From B18-G4 sp003648575 (GTDB lineage: Bacteria > Bacteroidota > Bacteroidia > Bacteroidales > B18-G4), in contig JAOZTN010000021.1 in assembly GCA_029942245.1 (NCBI GenBank), forward strand, positions 1-36,799: 36,799 bases of DNA, written 5' to 3'. Numbering within the stretch: position 1 is the first letter of the stretch; every line of letters begins with the position of its first letter. The position numbers and the translations under genes are program-made. The notes under the pieces were generated by a model, which saw only the letters and a list, made by a program, of their open reading frames with translations, was not told the DNA's origin and did no database searches. This document shows, piece after piece, positions 24,182 through 32,784 of the stretch.

Positions 24182-26506
24182 TTATTTATTAAACAAAATT
24201 TTCTTGCTATCAATAATTTTCCCACTACGATTACGAAGAACTGCAATATAGTTCCCCCCAGGGATCCCATTCGGTACCCACACAAGCGACTCATGTTGGT
24301 TTTCGACCACGATGCTGTCGATCATTTGGCCGGTGTAGGAATAGATCTCCAGGCTTGTGGCATCTTTACTGCCGATGCTAAAAGTAAACTTCCCGGAAGA
24401 AGGGTTTGGGAAAACTCTAAGGATCTTTCCGGGCTCATTCATAAATGATTCTTCAGTTGAGGTAGTAAGATCCCACACTCCCATGGCATAATCGCCTGCC
24501 TGCATGTTTTCCACCCATAAGTTTCCATGGGCCCAGGTCCCGTCCTGTGTGAAATCAACGGGCGTCCAGGGCATACCGGCATCCTTACGGTATAAGATCA
24601 CTATTGAATCGGTAGGACCGGAAATCAGTGTATTGTCGAGTCTGCTTATGTGATAGGCAAACTTCCCGGTTGCAATAAAGGGTTCAGGACCTACCCATTT
24701 TACGGTCCAATGCCTGTAATCCGACAAACGAAAACCGGGTATCGGTGCTGCAAGCGTATCCGGTGGGGTGTAATTGTGCGTCGCCTGAACAACTATGGAA
24801 TCAGTCAGGCTGCTAACATCTGCTTCAAAATAAGTTTTTGGAAAACTATGTGTTCCCAATTCATCGATCACCATAAAATTATCGACAGTGGCATCCATAT
24901 ACCTTTCTCCCATGTCGAGGAAGACTTCAACGGGTTCGAATGGTACACTAACAGTAGCATGTCCGGTTTCACCATCAAATTGAACAGTGCCTGAATACTG
25001 GTTCCAGTCCTGGGCTTTTACGGTGAACCCTATAATATTACCATCCCCCATAAAAGCGGGGCCATGGCGTCTTTGTTTTACATATACACTTACTTCCCAG
25101 TTACCCCCGGTCTGGACGACATTAAAGGAGTCAAGCGTATATCCGGGTGTACCGCCATGATATACATAGTTGTTGAAAAAGCCGCTCATGTCCACACCGG
25201 TATTCTGACTGAAGCTGGCTTCCATGTCGTAAGATGAAACCGAGGTGAAAGCAAAGTCTTCCAGGAAGTCTTTACAGGCCGGAAAAAACACGGCATCACC
25301 CAGGTATGCCCTCAGGGCTTGTACCACGGTAGCACCTCTGTCATAGGCACTCCTGCCATACGTAAGATTTTGTGGGATATTATTCAGGGGGATATATCCG
25401 CCTTCAGAGAGATGGCAATCATAAAGGAGGCCGGCATGCATATTTCTCATGGCAGTTTTATAGGTGTTTATGCCATCCAGCACCTCGGTATAATAATACT
25501 GGCTAAAGCTTGCCCAACCCTCATTGATCCACATCTCTTCAGCCTTATCGCAGGTGACCTTGTCGCCGAACCACATATGGAACAGCTCATGTACATACAG
25601 ATATTCGTACGAATCATTACCAGTAATGGCAAAATGCGGATAAGCAATATTGGCGGCATGTTCCATAGCGCCTTTGTCTGTGCTGACATATCCAATGCGG
25701 TGCCAGTCGTATGCCCCGAATTTTGTCTCAAATAAGGCCAATACTTCATGCATACGTTCAAAGGTTCCGGGTACCTGAAGGGTGTCGCCGGGTAATACAT
25801 AATAGGTGATCGGGATTTCTCTTTCAATACCGTTATATAGATCATTCACCAGTGCATAATCACCAATGGCAACTGATACCAGGTAAGTAGGGATAGGGTT
25901 GTTGATATACCAGCGAAAGGTATGTGTGCCATTCCCGTTATCGATGAGTTGAAGCAGTTCCCCGCCGCCAATGGCCATTTTATCGTCAGGAACCGTAGCT
26001 TTTACTTCGTAAACAGCCCTATCGGTGAAGTCATCGATGCATGGAAACCATGACTGTCCCAGGTTGTGAGGTATCCAGCTGATCCCTACACCCAGATTAA
26101 AAGCATAGGAGCCATCGAAATGAAAACCTCCCCAACTCTCATGAAATGGCTGTCCATGGTAATACACCAGGACGTCTGTTGTATCGCCCAGAGAAATGGG
26201 TGCCTGGAGGGGGATGTTGATGATCTCATCGGCATGTGTAAAAGAAGTTACCTTCAGCTGATTCACAAAAACGGAATCTACCGTCAGGTCCATCAACTGC
26301 AGCTGTATGATATCCAGGTTATTTACCAGTGGCAGGAGGGTAATGGTGGTATTCGCTGTAATTTCTTTGGTATCCATGTCAACTTCCTCCAGATCGATCA
26401 CATATTTAATGGCATGGATGCTGTCGCCCGGTGTAACCTGGCCGGTAACATGAAAGCTAAAGAATAATACTGCGATAAGCACTGAGAGTAAGCTACGGCT
26501 GTTCAT
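24182..26506 (-). CDS. Secreted M1-family aminopeptidase, T9SS-sorted
   Basis: 774 residues. Signal peptide at residues 1-22. The M1 peptidase core follows: the substrate-binding GxMEN motif appears as GAMEH (279-283), and zinc is bound by HELFH (306-310) with Glu329 in NEGWAS. A C-terminal T9SS type A sorting domain (from about 695: VFPNPSSGKFTF through YIAVLRNRSG) directs outer-membrane passage. It would cleave N-terminal residues from peptides outside the cell, consistent with a scavenging lifestyle. Its stop is 48 bp upstream of the AlkD-like gene, with the 13-bp inverted repeat between. Confidence 0.93.
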   Translation of the reverse strand: MNSRSLLSVLIAVLFFSFHVTGQVTPGDSIHAIKYVIDLEEVDMDTKEITANTTITLLPLVNNLDIIQLQLMDLTVDSVFVNQLKVTSFTHADEIINIPLQAPISLGDTTDVLVYYHGQPFHESWGGFHFDGSYAFNLGVGISWIPHNLGQSWFPCIDDFTDRAVYEVKATVPDDKMAIGGGELLQLIDNGNGTHTFRWYINNPIPTYLVSVAIGDYALVNDLYNGIEREIPITYYVLPGDTLQVPGTFERMHEVLALFETKFGAYDWHRIGYVSTDKGAMEHAANIAYPHFAITGNDSYEYLYVHELFHMWFGDKVTCDKAEEMWINEGWASFSQYYYTEVLDGINTYKTAMRNMHAGLLYDCHLSEGGYIPLNNIPQNLTYGRSAYDRGATVVQALRAYLGDAVFFPACKDFLEDFAFTSVSSYDMEASFSQNTGVDMSGFFNNYVYHGGTPGYTLDSFNVVQTGGNWEVSVYVKQRRHGPAFMGDGNIIGFTVKAQDWNQYSGTVQFDGETGHATVSVPFEPVEVFLDMGERYMDATVDNFMVIDELGTHSFPKTYFEADVSSLTDSIVVQATHNYTPPDTLAAPIPGFRLSDYRHWTVKWVGPEPFIATGKFAYHISRLDNTLISGPTDSIVILYRKDAGMPWTPVDFTQDGTWAHGNLWVENMQAGDYAMGVWDLTTSTEESFMNEPGKILRVFPNPSSGKFTFSIGSKDATSLEIYSYTGQMIDSIVVENQHESLVWVPNGIPGGNYIAVLRNRSGKIIDSKKILFNK

Positions 26507-26556
26507 AGGTAGTGGTTTTGGTCAGATATTGTAAATTTCCACCAGAGGTGGTGTAA

Positions 26557-26584
26557 CAAATGTAGTGAATAATTTATACATTTG
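26557..26584. promoter_or_regulatory. Divergent pair of -7-like boxes
   Basis: TACATTTG on the minus strand (26564-26557) and TACATTTG on the plus strand (26577-26584) are separated by 12 bp. The first could serve the M1 peptidase gene (51 bp to the ATG), the second the TolC-like gene (175 bp). No -33 TTG was found for either, so chance is possible. Confidence 0.3.
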
Positions 26585-26758
26585 GTCTTTGAAGGGAAAG
26601 GGAAGCGCAGGTGTTCGGTATTGAACAGCAAGCATTGAAAAATGAACACTTTTTTAATCCCATTCCACGTATTCTCTTTGCTATTGTTTGCAAACCAGAA
26701 GTTTAGCAAAGTGGCATATTTTTAGATGCATATAGTGAAATTTAAAAACCAGATAACA

Positions 26759-28225
26759 ATGATTAAGATTGTATCACTCAAAGGACTCGCATTTCCACGA
26801 CTTCTGATCACAGGCATATTGCTTACGCTGGTCATGCTGATTATGAGTGCAAGCCAGATGAAAGCGCAGACCCTGTGGTCGCTTCAGGATTGTATCAACT
26901 TTGCCTTCGAACACAACCTTGATATAAAAAAGCAAGTACTTGTGGTAGAGAGCAACAAGGCCAATCTGCTTCAGACAAAGCTGAACACGCTACCAAGCAT
27001 TAATGCCGGGGCCAGCACAGTGAATAACTGGGGACGGACCATTGACCAGTACACCAACGAATTTGCCACAAACAGGGTTCGTTCGGATAATCTTTACATC
27101 CAGGGGAACATCACCTTGTTCAGTGGATTGCAAAAGGTCAATATGATCAAACGCAATCAGCTGTCAGTGAAATTTTCACAATTTTCACTGGATGATCTTC
27201 TCGATAATATATCTCTGACTGTAGCCGGGTACTACCTTGATATCCTGTTTAACAGGGAAATCCTGATGGTGGCCAATGAACAGCTGGCAGTGACAGAACA
27301 GCAGGTGAAGCGAATGGAAAAACTTGTTGAAGCAGGAACCCTGGCAAAAGGCGACCTCTTGAACATACAGGCACAGCAGGCACGCGAGGAATTACAGGTG
27401 ATCGAGTCTGAAAACCGGCTTGAGATCTCATTCCTGACCTTGCAGCAATTGATTGATTTTCCGGTGACAGAGGATTTCGATGTACAGGTGCCCCGCCTCA
27501 GGTCGGTGGAAGCCCCATCGATCGACATCACATCGGATCAGATATACAACTATGCTGTGCTTAACAGGCCAGAGGTAAAACTGGCAGAACTGACTGTAGA
27601 TATCGCACACAAAGATATTTCCATTGCCCGTGGACAGCAAAGCCCGGTTTTCAGCCTGGGAGGATCCTGGGGAAGTGGTTATTCAGGGCTGAACACGATT
27701 GGGGAAAATCCGGCCTTGGTTACCCGAGAGCTTGGTTTCACCGAGAGCGGCGAACTTGTATATACCTCTTATCTTCAAGATCAAGATTTCACAACGAAGG
27801 GCTGGGGCGATCAGCTGAACGATAACAATAACCGTTCTGTAGGTTTTTACCTGAACATTCCCATCTTCACCGGATGGCAGGTTAGGAATAGCATCACCAG
27901 GGCCAAGATTGCAGAGGAAAGTGCCCAGTACGATCTGCAGTATACGAAGAACAACCTGCGGAAAGTTATCGAACAAGCCTATGCTGATGCTGTTGCCGCC
28001 TTGAAAAGGTATGGATCATCAATGAAACAAGTTGAAGCCCAGAGTGAGGCTTTCAAATATGCTGAACAAAAGTTTGATGTTGGCCTCCTCAACTCCGTTG
28101 AATACAATGAAATTAAAAAGGAGTTGACCCTGGCCCAATCAGATTTGTTGCAGGCTAAATACGATTATATTTTCAAGACAACTATATTAAGCTTCTATAT
28201 GGGTAATCCTCTGTCGATTGAATAG
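26759..28225 (+). CDS. TolC-family outer membrane efflux protein
   Basis: 488 residues from ATG 26759. Signal peptide with a hydrophobic stretch to about residue 36 (ends KAQ), then the TolC pattern: LWSLQDCINFAFEHNLDIKKQ, a second repeat beginning IYNYAVLNRPEVKLAELTV and long amphipathic helices, with GFYLNIPIFTGWQ as a beta-barrel segment. Forms the trimeric outer-membrane tunnel of tripartite exporters or type I secretion. The ATG at 26726 is upstream in frame; 26759 sits after an A-rich leader and begins a normal signal peptide. Its partner adaptor follows 104 bp downstream, but no pump gene follows that. Confidence 0.92.
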   Translation: MIKIVSLKGLAFPRLLITGILLTLVMLIMSASQMKAQTLWSLQDCINFAFEHNLDIKKQVLVVESNKANLLQTKLNTLPSINAGASTVNNWGRTIDQYTNEFATNRVRSDNLYIQGNITLFSGLQKVNMIKRNQLSVKFSQFSLDDLLDNISLTVAGYYLDILFNREILMVANEQLAVTEQQVKRMEKLVEAGTLAKGDLLNIQAQQAREELQVIESENRLEISFLTLQQLIDFPVTEDFDVQVPRLRSVEAPSIDITSDQIYNYAVLNRPEVKLAELTVDIAHKDISIARGQQSPVFSLGGSWGSGYSGLNTIGENPALVTRELGFTESGELVYTSYLQDQDFTTKGWGDQLNDNNNRSVGFYLNIPIFTGWQVRNSITRAKIAEESAQYDLQYTKNNLRKVIEQAYADAVAALKRYGSSMKQVEAQSEAFKYAEQKFDVGLLNSVEYNEIKKELTLAQSDLLQAKYDYIFKTTILSFYMGNPLSIE

Positions 28226-28240
28226 AACATATCCATGTAG

Positions 28241-28267
28241 TTGATATTGATAAGTTGGCTAACTTTG
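28241..28267 (+). promoter_or_regulatory. Putative promoter of the adaptor gene
   Basis: TTG (28241-28243) and TAACTTTG (28260-28267), with 16 bp between the elements, a little short for the usual 19-20. The -7 box is a full TAnnTTTG match. About 60 bp of leader before the ATG at 28330. The adaptor can thus be expressed apart from the TolC-like gene. Confidence 0.45.
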
Positions 28268-28329
28268 CACCGTGTTTCGCCGGCTATGACGGAAGGCGTG
28301 CAGCCATTAACGAATAAACCTATTGCCTA

Positions 28330-29652
28330 ATGTTTAAGAAGAAAAAAACCTGGATCATCATCATCATAGTTTTGCTGGTGGTTCTCATCATTTTTGCTGT
28401 TCAGAAAGGAAACACTGGCAGTGGACTGCCCGTGAGCGTAGAAGCAGCTAAGTTCGGAGATATTATTGAAACTGTATCTGCCAATGGAAAGATACAGCCT
28501 GCCCAGGATGTGATCATCAGTCCCTATATCTCAGGAGAGGTAGTTGAATTGTATGTAAAAGAAGGGGATGAAGTGATGGAAGGCGACCTGCTGGCCAAGA
28601 TCGACCCGGAGATCTATATCTCTGCGTACGAAAGGGCTGAGGCAAACCTCAATTCACAGCAGGCTAACCTTGCCAATGCCAAAGCACGCCAGGCGCAATC
28701 GGAAGCTTCGTATAAGAACTCCCGCGTGTCGTACGAAAGGAACAAATCACTCTGGGAACAGGATGTAATCTCCCAGGCGGAGTATGATGCATCGCAGGCT
28801 GCTTATGAAGTTGCCAAAGCCGAAGTAGATGCTTCCAAGCAAACAGTGGCCAGCGCTAAGTATAGTATCAATAGTGCCAATGCAACATTGCGTGAAGCGA
28901 ATGACAACCTCACCAAAACAACAGTTTCCGCCCCTCGCTCGGGAACAGTTTCTAAACTGAATGTGGAAAAAGGTGAAAGGGTTACCGGGGCATCACAGTT
29001 CTCATCAGGTACAGAAATTATGCGTGTTGCCAACCTTCAGCACATGGAAGTAAATGTGGAGGTAAATGAGAATGATATCGTAAGGGTGTCCTTGCATGAC
29101 ACATGCACCATAGAGGTTGACGCTTACTTGAATGAAGAGTTCATGGGAGTGGTTACCGAAATTGCCACCTCTGCCAATACCCTGGGCGTTAGCGCTGAAC
29201 AGGTCACAAATTTTGATGTGAAGATCATGGTATTACCTGAGTCTTATGCCAATCTCATCCCAGAAGATAATCCGAAATTTTCTCCTCTCAGGCCTGGTAT
29301 GTCTGCAACAGTAGAGATCCGGACCGAGTATGCTGATAATGTGCTCATCATCCCAATTGGTGCTGTGACAACCAGAAGCGATACAACTGATAATAGTCAG
29401 GATGAATCAATCAAAGATGATAAGGACAAGAAGAAAGATTTTGTAGAGGTTGTTTTCATATATGATGAAGGCATTGCCCGCATGCAGGAAGTTGAAATTG
29501 GTATACAGGATAACACCAATATTCAGATCATAGCCGGCCTGGAAGATGGTGAAGAAGTTGTTACGGGGCCTTACAGTCTTGTTTCCAAGTCTCTCAGAGA
29601 TGGTAATGAGTTGAAAAAGACTGAACGAAAAGACCTTTTCAAGGAAGATTAA
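28330..29652 (+). CDS. Membrane-fusion (periplasmic adaptor) protein
   Basis: 440 residues. A membrane anchor at residues 7-24 (Lys-rich start, then Ile/Val) leads into a MacA/HlyD-type adaptor: lipoyl half-motifs around GEVVELYVKEGDEVMEGDLLAKIDPE and SAPRSGTVSKLNVEKGERV flank a coiled-coil hairpin (about residues 95-205, Ala/Glu/Lys-rich). Beta-barrel and membrane-proximal domains follow. A charged segment (DKDKKKD) interrupts the last domain. The protein bridges an inner-membrane transporter and TolC. The missing transporter (usually a MacB-type ABC permease) is not among the next genes; tsaB follows after 25 bp. Confidence 0.92.
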   Translation: MFKKKKTWIIIIIVLLVVLIIFAVQKGNTGSGLPVSVEAAKFGDIIETVSANGKIQPAQDVIISPYISGEVVELYVKEGDEVMEGDLLAKIDPEIYISAYERAEANLNSQQANLANAKARQAQSEASYKNSRVSYERNKSLWEQDVISQAEYDASQAAYEVAKAEVDASKQTVASAKYSINSANATLREANDNLTKTTVSAPRSGTVSKLNVEKGERVTGASQFSSGTEIMRVANLQHMEVNVEVNENDIVRVSLHDTCTIEVDAYLNEEFMGVVTEIATSANTLGVSAEQVTNFDVKIMVLPESYANLIPEDNPKFSPLRPGMSATVEIRTEYADNVLIIPIGAVTTRSDTTDNSQDESIKDDKDKKKDFVEVVFIYDEGIARMQEVEIGIQDNTNIQIIAGLEDGEEVVTGPYSLVSKSLRDGNELKKTERKDLFKED

Positions 29653-29677
29653 TTGACCTGTCCCATAGCTTGTCTGT

Positions 29678-30370
29678 ATGTCCCTGATATTGAATATAGA
29701 AACCGCCACACAGCATTGCTCGGTCGGGCTTGCTGATCATGGAAAGATCATTGCGATCAGGGAAAGCAACGAGAAGAACATCCATGCTTCCAAAGTCACT
29801 GTTTTTACGGATGAAGTATGCCGCGAAGCCGGGATCGGCATGAAAGATCTTGATGTCATAGCCGTGAGCAAGGGCCCGGGTTCATATACCGGTTTGCGGA
29901 TCGGTGTATCAGCCGCCAAGGGTTTTTGCTATGCCCTGGGAATCCCACTGCTGGCAGTACCTACACTACAGTCGATGGCCCTGAAGGTTTCTATGCTCAG
30001 TAATTATCCGGAAGATATACTGTTTTGTCCGATGATAGATGCCAGGAGGATGGAAGTATATACTGCGCTTTTTGATCGCGAAAACAAGCCGGTAAAGGAT
30101 ACGGAAGCCCTGATAATGGATGAAAATTCATTCGAGGAGGAATTGAAAGGGCATGAGATTATTTATTTCGGAGATGGTGCTGAGAAAGGCAGGGAGTTGC
30201 TGGATCCGAAAGGGATGAAATTTCTTGATGGCATTCAGCCATCAGCCGATGGTATGGCCATTATATCTTATAACAAGTTTGGCAAAGGACATACTGAGGA
30301 CCTTGCTTATTTTGAGCCCTTTTATCTCAAGGATTTTATCGCAGGACCATCAAAGGTTAAAGGACTCTAA
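29678..30370 (+). CDS. tsaB: tRNA threonylcarbamoyladenosine biosynthesis protein TsaB
   Basis: 230 residues. Part of the TsaBDE complex that makes t6A37 on tRNAs reading ANN codons. The ASKHA-type N-terminus LILNIETATQHCSVGLADHG and the motif VSKGPGSYTGLRIGVSAAKG are diagnostic of TsaB; the metal-binding histidines of TsaD are absent, as expected. It starts 25 bp after the adaptor stop, so it may be cotranscribed, but the two have no shared function. Downstream it converges on the acr3 gene across a repeat array. Confidence 0.94.
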   Translation: MSLILNIETATQHCSVGLADHGKIIAIRESNEKNIHASKVTVFTDEVCREAGIGMKDLDVIAVSKGPGSYTGLRIGVSAAKGFCYALGIPLLAVPTLQSMALKVSMLSNYPEDILFCPMIDARRMEVYTALFDRENKPVKDTEALIMDENSFEEELKGHEIIYFGDGAEKGRELLDPKGMKFLDGIQPSADGMAIISYNKFGKGHTEDLAYFEPFYLKDFIAGPSKVKGL

Positions 30371-30371
30371 C

Positions 30372-30468
30372 GAAGTCAGAAGAATGAAGTCAGAAGAACG
30401 AAGTCAGAAGAATGAAGAACGAAGTTAGAAATCACTTCTTACTTCTGGTATCTGACTTCTGACTTCTA
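30372..30468. repeat. 14-bp tandem array with inverted counterpart
   Basis: GAAGTCAGAAGAAT (30372-30385), GAAGTCAGAAGAAC (30386-30399) and GAAGTCAGAAGAAT (30400-30413) are followed by partial units to 30432, then by CTTCTTACTTCTGG and CTGACTTCTGACTTCTA (to 30468), the reverse complement of the same words. It can form a long hairpin between the convergent tsaB and acr3 genes. The right half is translated as the C-terminus of Acr3. Confidence 0.8.
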
Positions 30469-31505
30469 AAGTATTTTTTTCGCAGCCAGAAAGCGACATT
30501 CACCAAGGCAATAAGCACGGGCACTTCCACCAATGGCCCGATAACGGTTGCAAAAGCTTCCTGAGAACTGATCCCAAATACCATAATGGCGACGGCAATG
30601 GCAAGCTCGAAATTGTTTGAGGCTGCCGTGAATGCAATAGTAGCAGTACGTTTGTAGTCTGCCCCGATTCTTTTTCCCATAAAAAACGAGACCATAAACA
30701 TAATCACAAAGTATATGATCAATGGAATGGCGATGCGTATTACATCAAGGGGAAGTGAAATGATATTATCACCCTGATAAGAGAACATGACCACAATAGT
30801 AAACAGCAGAGCGATGAGAGTGATGGGGCTGATCAGCGGTACAAATTTCTTATGATACCAGTCTTTATTTTTAATCCTGATCAGAATGAAACGTGTCAGG
30901 AATCCGGCAATGAAAGGTATGCCGAGGTATATGAACACACTTTTGGCAATAATGCCAATGGTAATGGGCACTTCAACAGATGGTAGTCCAAACCATGTTG
31001 GCAGTACGGTAATGAATATCCAGGCGAAAAGGGAGAAGAAGAGGATCTGGAAAATAGAGTTAAAGGCCACCAGGCCGGCTGCATATTCGTTGCTTCCCTC
31101 TGCCAGTTCGTTCCACACGATCACCATGGCAATGCATCGGGCGAGGCCGATGAGGATGAGGCCGTACATATAACCCGGATAATCATGCAGGAATATGATG
31201 GCCAGAAAGAACATGAGTATAGGGCCGATGACCCAGTTCTGTACCAGCGACAGGCTCAGGATCTTCACATCTGCAAAGACTTTTGGAAGTTCTTCATACC
31301 TGACCTTTGCCAGGGGAGGATACATCATCAGGATCAGGCCGATGGCAATCGGGATATTCGTATCGTTTACTACCATACTGCCCCAGAAATCCTTGATATC
31401 GGGGTGTAAATATCCCCATAACACCCCCGTAAACATACCCAGGAATATCCAGAGGGTGAGGTAGCTGTCGAGAAAAGATAATTTCTTTGTCTGTTTTTTA
31501 TTCAT
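30432..31505 (-). CDS. acr3: Arsenite efflux transporter, ACR3 family
   Basis: 357 residues, ten hydrophobic segments. Exports arsenite from the cytoplasm, driven by the membrane potential. The ACR3 signature GLARCIAMVIVWNEL contains the essential Cys124, and the C-terminal NNFELAIAVAIMVFG holds the conserved Glu. The C-terminus SQKSDTRSKK is encoded by a low-complexity repeat shared with the intergenic DNA, so the reading frame has probably been extended by it. It is last in the arsenic operon, 47 bp downstream of arsM, and removes the arsenite produced by ArsC. Confidence 0.94.
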   Translation of the reverse strand: MNKKQTKKLSFLDSYLTLWIFLGMFTGVLWGYLHPDIKDFWGSMVVNDTNIPIAIGLILMMYPPLAKVRYEELPKVFADVKILSLSLVQNWVIGPILMFFLAIIFLHDYPGYMYGLILIGLARCIAMVIVWNELAEGSNEYAAGLVAFNSIFQILFFSLFAWIFITVLPTWFGLPSVEVPITIGIIAKSVFIYLGIPFIAGFLTRFILIRIKNKDWYHKKFVPLISPITLIALLFTIVVMFSYQGDNIISLPLDVIRIAIPLIIYFVIMFMVSFFMGKRIGADYKRTATIAFTAASNNFELAIAVAIMVFGISSQEAFATVIGPLVEVPVLIALVNVAFWLRKKYFRSQKSDTRSKK

Positions 31506-31552
31506 AACAAGATGTACTATTACTAATCATGAACAGGGGGAAGATAGAAAGC

Positions 31553-32356
31553 TTATTGCTTATGACCTACCACAGTAATACTAAAAATGCCTGTGCTGTT
31601 ACTCTTATACGCTTGTAATCCTTTAACCGATAAGTAATTCAAAAGGATATCATCCGGGAGAATAATCTCTTTTTCCTTTTTTACAAGAACCATATTGAAA
31701 CCTGCATTTTCAATGATTTTGAGGTAGTCGTCCTTTTGAACGGCACCGGAAACACAGCCGGCATACATTTCAGCTGCTTGCATCAATTCGGAAGGGAGAG
31801 TACCTTCCAGAACAATATCTGAAATACAAAAATGGCCTCCAGGTTTAATGACACGAAACATTTCGGAAAATGCTTTTGCTTTATCCGGCACCAGGTTTAG
31901 AACACAATTACTTATGATCACGTCAGCCTGCTCATCCTCCAAGGGCATATTCTCAATATCACCCTTGATGAATTTAACATTTTTAAAGCCAAGTTTTCTT
32001 GCATTGCTTTTGGCTTTCGTGAGCATTGCTCCTGCAAAGTCGATCCCCAAAACCATCCCATCGTCCCCTACAATTGATCTGACTACAAAAGCATCATTTC
32101 CAGCACCAGACCCCAGATCAACAACAGTGTCACCTTTGGAAATATTAGCAAATTCGGTAGGTAAACCACAACCTAATCCAAGGTCTGCGTCTGTATTGTA
32201 CCCCTCCAGAGCTGAATAATCATCGCTCATAATAGTATAATCCATATTATCACAGCAAGATGTACTACCACAACAGGAAGATATATTCTGGTCTTTACTT
32301 TGATTCGCAATGTCGTTATACTTACTACGAACTATATTCTTCAATTCTTCACTCAT
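31553..32356 (-). CDS. arsM: Arsenite S-adenosylmethionine methyltransferase
   Basis: 267 residues. Methylates arsenite with SAM to methylarsenicals. SAM motif I is VVDLGSGAGND (residues 78-88). Three Cys expected for As(III) binding are present: Cys63 in GLGCGLPTEF, Cys151 in ISNCVLNL and Cys201 in MYAGCVSGA. The N-terminus has an extra Cys-rich element with two CC pairs (Cys28/29 and Cys34/35) that might help capture the metalloid. The start overlaps the arsC stop by 8 bp (ATGAGTGA). The methylated products may be exported by the ArsP-like permease of the same operon. Confidence 0.94.
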   Translation of the reverse strand: MSEELKNIVRSKYNDIANQSKDQNISSCCGSTSCCDNMDYTIMSDDYSALEGYNTDADLGLGCGLPTEFANISKGDTVVDLGSGAGNDAFVVRSIVGDDGMVLGIDFAGAMLTKAKSNARKLGFKNVKFIKGDIENMPLEDEQADVIISNCVLNLVPDKAKAFSEMFRVIKPGGHFCISDIVLEGTLPSELMQAAEMYAGCVSGAVQKDDYLKIIENAGFNMVLVKKEKEIILPDDILLNYLSVKGLQAYKSNSTGIFSITVVGHKQ

Positions 32357-32777
32357 CGTCCGAATGATTTATCTGTTTAAAAAATTTGTAAAAGCTATCC
32401 CTGATCTCATCCCTTATCCTTCTGTACACCGGCATCACTTCCTCTTCAGTGCCTTTTGCCGAGGCAGGGTCATCAAATCCCATGTGCCGATGATGCTTTA
32501 CTTCTCCGGCAAATACGGGGCAAACCTCTTTGGCACCATCACAAACCGTAATCACGTAGTCGAAGGCTTCATTTAAATATAGTGATACGGACTCCGGTTT
32601 TTGATTGCTGATATCCACGCTAACTTCTGCCATTGCTTTAATGGCAAATGGATTAACAAGCCCTTCAGCCACTGTGCCTGCGGAGAAAACTTCCAGGTCC
32701 GTATTGAATGATCTCAGAAATCCCTCCGCCATCTGGCTGCGGCAGGTGTTGCCGGTACATATGATCAGGATTTTCAT
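32349..32777 (-). CDS. arsC: Arsenate reductase, low-MW phosphatase/thioredoxin type
   Basis: 142 residues from ATG 32777. Reduces arsenate to arsenite. The P-loop CTGNTCR (Cys7 to Arg13) is the nucleophile site, and the Cys79/Cys86 pair in VCDGAKEVCP forms the disulfide cascade, reduced by thioredoxin, as in the S. aureus enzyme. An ATG at 32801 would overlap the upstream gene by 17 bp and adds eight residues not typical of the family, so 32777 (7 bp after the ArsP stop) was used. It overlaps arsM by 8 bp. Confidence 0.93.
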   Translation of the reverse strand: MKILIICTGNTCRSQMAEGFLRSFNTDLEVFSAGTVAEGLVNPFAIKAMAEVSVDISNQKPESVSLYLNEAFDYVITVCDGAKEVCPVFAGEVKHHRHMGFDDPASAKGTEEEVMPVYRRIRDEIRDSFYKFFKQINHSDDE

Positions 32778-32784
32778 GGGTAAT

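Noticed and set aside
26676..26711. CTTTGCTA/TAGCAAAG dyad upstream of the TolC-like gene as an operator
   Set aside because: Arms of 8 bp are separated by 20 bases and a second off-centre palindrome TTTGCAAA lies inside; no second copy was seen, so chance in AT-rich DNA is likely.
30372..30468. CRISPR-like array
   Set aside because: The 14-bp units are contiguous, with no spacers, and part is translated as the Acr3 tail.
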